Part shown: positions 57,544 through 64,000 of the stretch, one piece after another
Numbering within the stretch: position 1 is the stretch's first letter
Layout of the letters: each line of letters begins with the position of its first letter
Assembly (NCBI GenBank): GCA_937141935.1
Contig: CAKZQS010000004.1
Location: 222,371 to 286,370 of the forward strand
Direction: 5' to 3'
Origin: an uncultured Ectothiorhodospiraceae bacterium
GTDB lineage: Bacteria; Pseudomonadota; Gammaproteobacteria; Nevskiales; Oceanococcaceae
DNA length: 64,000 nt
The notes under the pieces: model-generated
The model's database searches: none
What the model saw: only the letters and a program-made list of their open reading frames with translations
What the model was told of the DNA's origin: nothing
Program-made: the position numbers and the translations under genes

Positions 57544-59247
57544 ATGAGCGAATTGCAGCCGCAGGCCGACCAGCAGCCCTGCACAACCCACAAGGCCTCG
57601 GATCTGTTCGTGCGCTGCCTGGAGGCCGAGGGCGTCACCCACATCTTCGGCGTGCCCGGCGAGGAGAACGCCGATCTGATGATCAGCCTGCTCGACTCGC
57701 CGATCGAATTCGTGCTGTGCCGGCACGAGCAGGCCGCCGCCTTCATTTGCGACGCCTACGGGCGGCTCACCGGCCGCGCCGGCGTCTGCCTGTCGACGCT
57801 GGGGCCGGGGGCCACCAACCTGGTGACCGGGCTGGCCGACGCCAACATGGACCGCTCGCCGACCGTGGCGCTGATCGGCCAGGCCTCGACCAAGCGGCTG
57901 CACAAGGAAAGCCACCAGAACATGGATGCGATCTCCATGGTGCGGCCGATCAGCAAGTGGGCGCAGACGGTGATGGACCCGGAAACCATCCCCGAGGTCG
58001 TGCGCAAGGCCTTCAAGCTGGCCGAGGCCGAAAAGCCCGGCGTCACCGTCATCGAGCTGCCCGAGGATCTGGCCGAGGAGCAGGCCGTCGGCCGGCCGAT
58101 GAACGTGTACAAGACCCGCCGCCCGGCCGCCGACCACAAGGCGGTGACGGCCGCCGCCGAGCTGCTGGCGCAGGCCAAGAACCCGGTGATCCTGGCCGGC
58201 AACGGCGCGCTGCGCAAACGCGCCGCCAGCCAGCTCAAGCGGCTGGCGCACAAGACCGGGCTGCCGGTCATCAACACCTTCATGGGCAAGGGCGCGATCC
58301 CGCGCAGCGACCCGCATTGCCTGTTCACGATGGGCCTGCAGGGCCGCGACCATGTCAACGTGCTCTTCGCCAAGGCCGACGTCGTGATCTGCGTGGGCTA
58401 TGACCTGGTCGAATACAGCCCGCATTTTTGGAATGCCGACCAGGAGAAGGCGATCATCCACATCGACTTCGAGCCGGCCGAAATCGACACCCACTACACC
58501 GTGGCCGTCGATGTGGCCGGCGACGTGGCCGACGCGCTGTGGCAGCTGAACATGGAGCTGGAAAAAAACCACGCTGCGGCGCTGCCGCTGCAGGACATCC
58601 AGCAGTTCCAGGCCCTGCGGCAGACGATCCTGGACGACTTCGCGATGGAGAAGGACAGCGACGCGCTGCCGATGAAGCCGCAGAAGATTCTGTGGGACGT
58701 GCGCGCCTTCCTGGATGCGCAGGACATCCTGCTCTCGGATGTGGGTGCGCATAAAATGTGGATCTCGCGCTATTACCAGTGCGATGCCCCCAACACCTGC
58801 CTGATCTCCAATGGCTTTTGCTCCATGGGTTTTGCCCTGCCCGGCGCCATCGGCGCCAAGTTCGCCTGTCCGGACCAGCGCGTGCTGGCCATCTGCGGCG
58901 ATGCCGGCTTCATGATGAACGTGCAGGACCTCGAGACCGCCGTGCGGCTCAAGCTCAACGTCGTCTTCATGGTCTGGGTCGACGGCGAGTACGGCCTGAT
59001 CAAGTGGAAGCAGCAAAACCAGTTCGAGGGCCGGCATTCCAAGCTGGACTTCGGCAACCCCGACTTTGAAAAGCTGGCCGAATCCTTTGGCATGTGGGGC
59101 CGCGAACTGCGCGAGGCGCAGGCGCTGCCGGCCTTGCTGGAGGAGGCCTTCGCCCAGGAGGGCCCGGCGCTGATCAGCATCCCCGTCGACTATGGTGAGA
59201 ACCGCAAGCTCACCGAGCGCCTGGGCAAGATCGACGTGACGATTTGA
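57544..59247 (+). CDS. Acetolactate synthase-like thiamine-diphosphate enzyme
   Basis: A 567-residue ThDP enzyme. GGAGAG lies just upstream of the ATG. The N-terminal Pyr domain has GVPGEENADLMISLL and the catalytic Glu in LCRHEQAAAFICDAYGR; the central domain has NPVILAGNGALRK; the PP domain has CGDAGFMMNVQDLETAVRLK with WVDGEYGLIK, the cofactor/Mg site in the form seen in catabolic AlsS-like proteins. It condenses or decarboxylates a 2-oxoacid; whether it makes acetolactate is not certain. It shares 4 nt with rsmD at the stop. Confidence 0.85.
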   Translation: MSELQPQADQQPCTTHKASDLFVRCLEAEGVTHIFGVPGEENADLMISLLDSPIEFVLCRHEQAAAFICDAYGRLTGRAGVCLSTLGPGATNLVTGLADANMDRSPTVALIGQASTKRLHKESHQNMDAISMVRPISKWAQTVMDPETIPEVVRKAFKLAEAEKPGVTVIELPEDLAEEQAVGRPMNVYKTRRPAADHKAVTAAAELLAQAKNPVILAGNGALRKRAASQLKRLAHKTGLPVINTFMGKGAIPRSDPHCLFTMGLQGRDHVNVLFAKADVVICVGYDLVEYSPHFWNADQEKAIIHIDFEPAEIDTHYTVAVDVAGDVADALWQLNMELEKNHAAALPLQDIQQFQALRQTILDDFAMEKDSDALPMKPQKILWDVRAFLDAQDILLSDVGAHKMWISRYYQCDAPNTCLISNGFCSMGFALPGAIGAKFACPDQRVLAICGDAGFMMNVQDLETAVRLKLNVVFMVWVDGEYGLIKWKQQNQFEGRHSKLDFGNPDFEKLAESFGMWGRELREAQALPALLEEAFAQEGPALISIPVDYGENRKLTERLGKIDVTI

Positions 59248-59912
59248 GCCGCGGTGGTCACAGGCGGCGCGCCGGGGGTGGCCCGCCGCCGGCGCGGTCG
59301 CGCGCGCCCGAGGCCGCGGCAACGTCTGCGGGCGGCGGCCAGCTGCGGCTGATTGCCGGCCGCTGGCGCGGGCGCAAGCTGCCGGTGGCCGCAGTGCCCG
59401 GGCTGCGGCCCACGCCCAACCGGCTGCGCGAGACGCTGTTCAACTGGCTGGCCTTCGAGATCGACGGCGCCCGCTGTCTGGACCTCTATGCCGGCACCGG
59501 CGCGCTGGGGCTGGAGGCGCTGTCGCGCGGCGCCGCGCATTGCGATTTCGTGGAGCCCGACCGCCGCGCCCGCGCGATGCTGGAGCAGAGCCTGCAGACC
59601 CTGCAGGCCACGGACCAGGCCGGCGTGCATGCCGGGCCCGCGCTGAGCCTGCTGGCCGCGGCCGGGCCGCCGGCGCAGCCGGGCCGGAGCTACGATCTGG
59701 TCTTTGTCGACCCGCCCTTCGCCGACGAGGCCTGGGCCGATGTGCTGGCCGCGCTGCCGCCGCGGCTGGCGCCCGGCGCGCGGGTGTACCTGGAGCGGCC
59801 CGCCCGTTACAGTGCGCCCTGGTCGCAGGCCTGGACGGTACTGCGCGAAAGCCGCGCCGGGGAGAGCATGGGCGCGCTGCTGACCCATACGCCTGGAGAA
59901 TCATCACGATGA
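59244..59912 (+). CDS. rsmD: 16S rRNA (guanine(966)-N2)-methyltransferase
   Basis: A 222-residue SAM methyltransferase that modifies G966 of 16S rRNA. The likely start is TTG overlapping the upstream stop (TTGA); no ATG exists before the conserved GGQLRLIAGRWRGRKLPV. Motifs: RPTPNRLRETLFNWL, the SAM loop DLYAGTGALGLEALSRG, and the catalytic VFVDPPF. The stop overlaps coaD (ATGA), the common rsmD-coaD pairing. A ~25-residue Arg/Pro/Ala-rich tail precedes the core. Confidence 0.93.
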   Translation: MSRGGHRRRAGGGPPPARSRAPEAAATSAGGGQLRLIAGRWRGRKLPVAAVPGLRPTPNRLRETLFNWLAFEIDGARCLDLYAGTGALGLEALSRGAAHCDFVEPDRRARAMLEQSLQTLQATDQAGVHAGPALSLLAAAGPPAQPGRSYDLVFVDPPFADEAWADVLAALPPRLAPGARVYLERPARYSAPWSQAWTVLRESRAGESMGALLTHTPGESSR

Positions 59913-60388
59913 TTGCCGCCTATACCGGCACCTTCGACCCGATCACGCTCGGCCATGCCGACATGATCACCCGCGCCAGCAAGATGTTCGATCGCGTCAT
60001 CGTGGCCATCGCGGTGTCCAGTGCCAAGAAGCCATTGTTCGACCTGGACACGCGCGTGGCCATGGCCCGCGAGTCGCTGGCCGACCTGAGCAATGTCGAG
60101 GTGCGCGGCTTTTCCGGCCTGATGGTCGATTTCGCCCGCGAGCACCAGGTGAGGGTGCTGGTGCGCGGCGTGCGCAACGTGACCGACTTCGACTATGAGT
60201 CGCAGATGGCGCGGATGATCAAGCACCTGGACGCCGACCTGGACACCGTGATCCTGCCGCCCACGGCGCAGTTCGCGCATATTTCCTCGACGCTGGTGCG
60301 CGAGATCGCCAGCCTGGATGGCGACATCTCCGGGCTGGTGCCGCAGCCGGTGCTGGAGGCGCTGGCACGGCAGAAGGCGCAGTCGTGA
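59909..60388 (+). CDS. coaD: Pantetheine-phosphate adenylyltransferase
   Basis: A 159-residue enzyme of coenzyme A synthesis, transferring AMP to 4'-phosphopantetheine. The ATG at 59909 gives AAYTGTFDPITLGHADMITR, with the nucleotidyltransferase TxGxH form (GTFDPITLGH). ISSTLVREIASLDGD is the second nucleotide-binding ISSTxVR motif. The length is typical. It overlaps both neighbours by 4 nt (rsmD ATGA and ggt GTGA). Confidence 0.97.
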   Translation: MIAAYTGTFDPITLGHADMITRASKMFDRVIVAIAVSSAKKPLFDLDTRVAMARESLADLSNVEVRGFSGLMVDFAREHQVRVLVRGVRNVTDFDYESQMARMIKHLDADLDTVILPPTAQFAHISSTLVREIASLDGDISGLVPQPVLEALARQKAQS

Positions 60389-62160
60389 AGCGCGTCCTCG
60401 GCGCGGCGCGGGTGTTTGCCCTCGCGCTGGCGGCGACGCTGCCGCTGGCCGCGCTGCCGGTGCTCGCCCAGGCCCAGGCCCAGGGCCAGCCGCCGGCCGC
60501 CGCGATTGCCAGCGCGCACCCCGAGGCCACCGCCGCCGGCGAGCGCATCCTGCGCCAGGGCGGCAATGCCTTCGACGCCGCGGTGGCCGTTGCCGCAGCG
60601 CTGGCCGTGGTCGAGCCCAGCGGCTCGGGCCTGGGCGGCGGCGGTTTTTTCCTGCTGCACCAGGCCGACAACGGCCGCAAGACCTTTGTCGACGCGCGCG
60701 AGACGGCCCCGGGCCAGATCCGCTCGGCGCTGTACCTGGACGAGCAGGGTGAGGTGGTGGCCGAGCGCCTGCGCGCCGGGCCGCTGGCCGCCGGCATCCC
60801 CGGCCTGCCGGCGGGGCTGGTGCACTTGGCGCAGACCTATGGCGCCCTGCCGCTGGCCCGCGTGCTGGAGCCCGCCATCGCGCTGGCGGCGCAGGGCTTT
60901 GTCGTCGACGAGCCGCTGGCGCGGCGCGTGGCCTTCCGCGCCGGCGATCTGGGGCAGTTCGCCAGCAGCCGGGCGATCTTCCTGCCCAAGGGTGAGCCGC
61001 TCGAGGCCGGCGCCACCCTGCGTCAGCCGGATTTGGCGCGCACCTTGCGCAAGCTGGCCAGCTTTGGCCGCGAGGGCTTTTATGGCGGCCCGGTGGCCGA
61101 TGAGCTGCTGCGCAGCGTGCGCGCCGCGGGCGGCGTGTGGACGGCCGCCGACCTGCGCGACTACGAGGTGGTCGAGCGCCGCCCGGTGATCCTGGCCCAT
61201 GGCGATTGGCAGATCGTGGCCGCGCCGCCGCCGTCCTCCGGCGGGCTGGTGATCGGCGAGATCTTGCATATGCTCGAACTGGGCGGTTATGCCGAACTGC
61301 GCGAGCCGGCCGCCCGCCACCACCTGCTGATCGAGGCCATGCGCCGCGCCTACCACGACCGTGCGCGCTACATGGGCGACCCGGACTTTGTGCCGGTGCC
61401 CAGCCGCGAGCTGCTCTCGCGCGATCACGCCGAGCGCTGGATGGCCGATTACGACCCCGACCGGGCCACCCCCAGCAGCGCACTGTCGCCGGAGCCCATC
61501 GCCTCGGTGGGCTTTGGCACCGACACCACGCACTTCTCGGTGCTCGACGCGCAGGGCAACCGCGTGGCCGCGACGCTGTCGATCAACTACGGCCTCGGCG
61601 CGGCCTTCGTCGCCGGCCGCACCGGCGTGCTGCTGAACAACGAGATGGACGACTTCGTCATCGTGCCCGGCGTGCCCAATGCCTATGGGCTGACCGGCGG
61701 CGAGGCCAACCTGGTCGAGCCCGGAAAGCGCATGCTGAGCTCGATGTCGCCGACCTTTCTGGAAGGCGCCGACCGCACCGCGGTGCTGGGCACACCCGGC
61801 GGCAGCCGCATCATCACGATGGTGCTGCTGGGCCTGCTGGAGCTGATGGAGGGCGCCAGCGCCGAAGCGGTGGTGGCCGAGCCGCGCTTCCACCACCAGT
61901 ACCTGCCCGATGTCGTGCAGCACGAGCCCGAGGCCCTGGCGCCGGCGCTGGCGCGCGGCCTGGTCGACCGCGGCCACACGCTGCGCGAGCTGAGCCGGCA
62001 GTACGGCAACATGCAGGCCGTCGTCTGGGACCATGCCGCCCAGCGCGTGGAGGCCGCCGCCGACCCGCGCGGCGTGGGCGCGGCCGTCGTGCTGCCCCGC
62101 GCGCGGCTGCAAACCGACCCGAAATCCCCCGCACCCGCTCCGGAGAGCCCGACCCGATGA
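60385..62160 (+). CDS. ggt: Gamma-glutamyltransferase
   Basis: A 591-residue Ntn-hydrolase with a GTG start overlapping the coaD stop. A signal peptide (VFALALAATLPLAALPVLAQA) directs it to the periplasm. The propeptide/large subunit contains SAHPEATAAGERILRQGGNAFDAAVA; autocleavage should occur before the first Thr of DTTHFSVLDAQGN (about residue 381), which becomes the catalytic nucleophile of the small subunit. SMSPTFLEG and GTPGGSRI are conserved substrate-loop segments. It cleaves glutathione and gamma-glutamyl peptides, and the next gene encodes a GST. Confidence 0.95.
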   Translation: MKRVLGAARVFALALAATLPLAALPVLAQAQAQGQPPAAAIASAHPEATAAGERILRQGGNAFDAAVAVAAALAVVEPSGSGLGGGGFFLLHQADNGRKTFVDARETAPGQIRSALYLDEQGEVVAERLRAGPLAAGIPGLPAGLVHLAQTYGALPLARVLEPAIALAAQGFVVDEPLARRVAFRAGDLGQFASSRAIFLPKGEPLEAGATLRQPDLARTLRKLASFGREGFYGGPVADELLRSVRAAGGVWTAADLRDYEVVERRPVILAHGDWQIVAAPPPSSGGLVIGEILHMLELGGYAELREPAARHHLLIEAMRRAYHDRARYMGDPDFVPVPSRELLSRDHAERWMADYDPDRATPSSALSPEPIASVGFGTDTTHFSVLDAQGNRVAATLSINYGLGAAFVAGRTGVLLNNEMDDFVIVPGVPNAYGLTGGEANLVEPGKRMLSSMSPTFLEGADRTAVLGTPGGSRIITMVLLGLLELMEGASAEAVVAEPRFHHQYLPDVVQHEPEALAPALARGLVDRGHTLRELSRQYGNMQAVVWDHAAQRVEAAADPRGVGAAVVLPRARLQTDPKSPAPAPESPTR

Positions 62161-62831
62161 TTGTTGTTCACCACCTGGAGAGCTCGCGCTCGCAGCGCGT
62201 GCTGTGGCTGCTCGAAGAGCTGGGCGTGGATTATGAGATCCGCCACTACAGCCGCGACCCCAAGACCAGCCTGGCGCCGCCCGAACTCAAGGCGGTGCAC
62301 CCGCTGGGCAAGTCGCCGCTGGTCAGCGAGGGCGACACCGTGGTGGCCGAGTCCGGCGCCATCGTGGAATATCTGCTGGACCGCTTTGACGACCAGGGCC
62401 TGCGCCCGGAGCCGGACAGCGAGGCCTTCCTGCAGTACCGCTACTGGCTGCATTACGCCGAGGGCACGCTGGCCCCGCTGCTGGTGATGAGCCTGATTTT
62501 CTCGCGCGTCGAAACCGCGCCGATGCCCTTTTTCATCAAGCCCATCGCCAAGGGCATCAGCGGCAAGGTCAAAAGCGCCTACCTGGGCCCCAACCTCGCC
62601 GCCAACTTCGATTTCATCGAGCAGCACCTGGCCCGCTACCGCTGGTTTGCCGGCGCGACCTTCAGCGCCGCCGACGTGATGATGAGCTTCGGGCTGGAGG
62701 CCGCCAGCGCCCGCGCCGGCCGCATGGCCGATTACCCGCGCATGCGCGAGGCCCTTGAGGCGATGCACGCCCGCCCGGCCTACCAGCGCGCTCTGGAGCG
62801 CGGCGGGCCCTACAACCTGATGCAGGGCTAG
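62157..62831 (+). CDS. Glutathione S-transferase family protein
   Basis: A 224-residue GST. The ATG overlaps the ggt stop (ATGA). The N-terminal thioredoxin-like domain has HHLESSRSQRVLWLLEEL and the glutathione-binding HPLGKSPLV plus AESGAIVEYLLDRF; the C-terminal helical domain has FAGATFSAADVMMSF with the conserved N-capping Asp. The Ser in ESSRSQR fits the position of a catalytic Ser in beta-like GSTs. It conjugates or reduces electrophiles with glutathione; the physiological substrate is unknown. Confidence 0.92.
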   Translation: MIVVHHLESSRSQRVLWLLEELGVDYEIRHYSRDPKTSLAPPELKAVHPLGKSPLVSEGDTVVAESGAIVEYLLDRFDDQGLRPEPDSEAFLQYRYWLHYAEGTLAPLLVMSLIFSRVETAPMPFFIKPIAKGISGKVKSAYLGPNLAANFDFIEQHLARYRWFAGATFSAADVMMSFGLEAASARAGRMADYPRMREALEAMHARPAYQRALERGGPYNLMQG

Positions 62832-62849
62832 GGCCTAGGGGCTAGGGGA

Positions 62850-63125
62850 CTAAACCGCCTCCAGCACCGGCCCGCCGCTGCCGCCGTAGCGGGCAAAGCG
62901 GAACTGCGCCCCGGTGGCCTCGACCGGGCCGCGCAGCGCGGCTTCGTCCTGCGGCCGGCCGACGACGATGACGACGGCGCCACTGAGGTCGGCGCCGGCC
63001 AGTTCGTCCAGCGCCTGCAGCAGCAGCTCGCGCATGCGCTGGGCGTTCTCGGCGATGACGCCCAGGTAATCCTGCTCGGCGTGCGCCGCGCGCAGCAGGC
63101 GCTTGAGCTGGCGGGGCAGGATCTG
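62850..63125 (-). pseudogene. C-terminal fragment of a GC-rich gene cut off at the composition junction
   Basis: In the frame of the 62850 stop the sequence is open for about 92 codons up to the junction, reading ILPRQLKRLLRAAHAEQDY ... RMRELLLQALDELAGAD ... GAVVIVVGRP and ending GPVLEAV. Codon use is the same as in the GC-rich genes, so this looks like the true end of a chromosomal gene whose N-terminus is missing because the following sequence changes source. I do not recognise the family. It is probably an assembly truncation rather than genuine decay. Confidence 0.5.
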
Positions 63126-63135
63126 CTACATTATT
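63115..63135. other. Abrupt composition junction
   Basis: Around 63125 the sequence changes from GC-rich to AT-rich within a few bases. The LamG frame on the right does not match the frame of the GC-rich gene on the left, so the two coding regions do not form a natural fusion. Confidence 0.75.
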
Positions 63136-64000
63136 TGATGGCACGCTTCCTCCAGGACTAAATGCCTCTGCCTGCCACGAATAGCTTCCTCCAAATTCAA
63201 GCCCACTCTCAACCCAATCGGTTGCAGGATCCATATTGGTAAGTGTTCCATCATTACCATTATTTGAACTATCAGATGCAATAGAACCTGAATTTTCGTC
63301 AAAATGCCAAAGACCAACTATATTTGGATTGGTATCATCATATACTCCCCGAGAATGATCTAACATCTCAGTTCCACTGAGTGCTGTATCATATATTCTC
63401 ACCTCGTCAATAAAACCATCAAAGTATCTATTATTCAACCCAGCATCATTATTTCCTATCACCCCGATTACGCTGGAAGCTGGAATTGCTCCAGTTTTGG
63501 GTGTATTATCTACCTCCACACCATCAATATAAAGACGTATAAAAGCTCCATCATATGTAAATCCAATATGACTCCATCTATTCTGTGGGATAGCGAATCC
63601 CGGAAACCAAGAGGTTCCTGTAAGACGTAGGCCAACACTACCACTGCTTAGATTGAGAGAAAATATATAATTTGGATTACTTGAACTAGTACTAGAGCTT
63701 TTTGCAACAACTCTATCGTCACCAAAACTCTCTGGATTTACCCAAGCCTCTACTGTCAATTCATTTGCTCCACCAGAAATAATATTTCCAATATTTACAT
63801 AATCATCGCTCCCATCAAAATCTAAAGCATATCCCAAGCCCATATCATTATGAGGAGAAATTACATTAGAAGATGTCGTTGCAGGAGAAGTACGATGGAG
63901 GTCGTATGAAGTTGCGTTGGTAGCTGGAGTCCAGGAAAGATCCGCTCGTAAGTATGATCCGACACATTGGGGCCCTTGGTCTAGGCTCAGGATAAAATCT
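63126..64000 (-). CDS. LamG-like (concanavalin A-fold) domain protein, partial
   Basis: The frame is open from the window edge to the junction; the ORF-track Met is internal, since the codons before it continue without stop (including CVGSYLRADLSWTPATNATSY, a fibronectin-III-like strand). The LamG domain spans ALDFDGSDDYVNIGN to EVRIYDTALSGTEM and ends VGLWHFDENSG. Such proteins are large, secreted or cell-surface adhesins or carbohydrate binders. The low GC, many Asn/Ser/Thr and this Fn3 style resemble proteins of AT-rich environmental lineages (for example Patescibacteria), which is an impression only. Both ends are missing. Confidence 0.7.

Noticed and set aside
58900-58999. Possible loss of a cofactor ligand in the ThDP enzyme (GDA instead of GDG; WVD instead of WND)
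   Set aside because: The metal-binding Asp of GDx is present and the following Asp of VD keeps the second ligand, as in AlsS-like enzymes; the change looks like normal family variation.
54967-59322. 1451-aa ORF on the minus strand
   Set aside because: Only its last 343 residues are a GT2 enzyme. The rest is antisense to the ALDH and ThDP genes, which have intact catalytic motifs.
62828-62853. Three CTAGGG-like units after the GST gene
   Set aside because: The stretch is only 26 nt and imperfect, and has no hairpin or link to the nearby junction that could be shown.
62842-63843. 333-aa ORF taken as a single LamG protein
   Set aside because: Its last ~95 codons come from reading the GC-rich segment out of frame, beyond the composition junction, and its first Met is internal to a longer open frame.
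1-64000. CRISPR arrays, tRNA, rRNA, insertion sequences, prophage genes and restriction or defence genes
   Set aside because: None was found by eye: no regularly spaced repeats, no transposase, integrase or phage structural motifs, and no defence-associated domains. A tRNA could be missed without a computational scan.

Overview
The left 63.1 kb is one continuous, strongly GC-rich, gene-dense bacterial chromosome segment. The gene set points to a gammaproteobacterium: slyX next to a small PpiC-type rotamase, purE-purK, a NhaR-type LysR regulator beside an HPF-like gene, sbcB, rsmD-coaD, prlC-type oligopeptidase A, yceH and TorF-type porin. A free-living aquatic member of a Nevskiales/Salinisphaerales-like or Xanthomonadales-like group would fit, but the exact lineage is inference. 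No rRNA, tRNA, CRISPR array, insertion sequence or prophage gene was seen. The last ~0.88 kb is clearly different: it is AT-rich, encodes a LamG-type protein in another style, and joins the GC-rich part in the middle of two truncated genes. A contig chimera is the simplest reading.

Layout. 0-6.3 kb: DUF885 peptidase end plus oppABCDF peptide importer, translationally coupled. 6.4-8.5 kb: TorF-like porin with terminator, then an Old Yellow Enzyme family oxidoreductase. 8.6-12.4 kb: a 1290-aa hybrid kinase with two complete kinase modules. 12.5-17 kb: an amidoligase-type locus (RimK-like ATP-grasp, inactive transglutaminase-7TM, exported retropepsin-like protease) with a divergent, exported M14 deacylase. 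17-21.6 kb: oligopeptidase A, saccharopine-dehydrogenase-like reductase, and a response regulator fused to a metallo-beta-lactamase domain. 21.7-27.7 kb: lipoprotein hydrolase, MMPL/RND exporter, DUF2237, PhoX. 27.7-28.4 kb: the only long non-coding stretch, holding inverted copies of a structured repeat. 28.4-34.5 kb: peroxiredoxin, a NavAb-like sodium channel, a tandem DSBA-fold protein, PlsC, YceH, a pyruvyl transferase, SlyX and PpiC. 34.6-39.5 kb: outer-membrane barrel, purK/purE, HPF, NhaR-like regulator. 39.5-43.6 kb: a Cys-rich protein, sensor kinase and OmpR-type regulator, followed by a delta-class carbonic anhydrase preceded by a tandem TGTTCA operator-like site. 43.7-54.9 kb: amidase, FedB-like membrane protein, small exported protein, DUF945-like, DUF445, cNMP-patatin, exonuclease I and a GPH-type transporter. 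55-62.8 kb: GT2, then ALDH, a ThDP enzyme, RsmD, CoaD, gamma-glutamyltransferase and GST, the last five linked by 4-nt overlaps.

How parts may work together. Oligopeptide uptake (Opp) with cytosolic peptidases (DUF885, PrlC) and gamma-glutamyltransferase suggests peptide scavenging. The amidoligase locus has the parts to make, regulate and cleave amide-linked glutamate-type modifications across the cytoplasm and periplasm. Two histidine kinase systems and a stand-alone REC-MBL protein make the window rich in signalling. Several genes start immediately after a TATAAT/TAGAAT hexamer and without a Shine-Dalgarno, so leaderless mRNAs look common in this genome.
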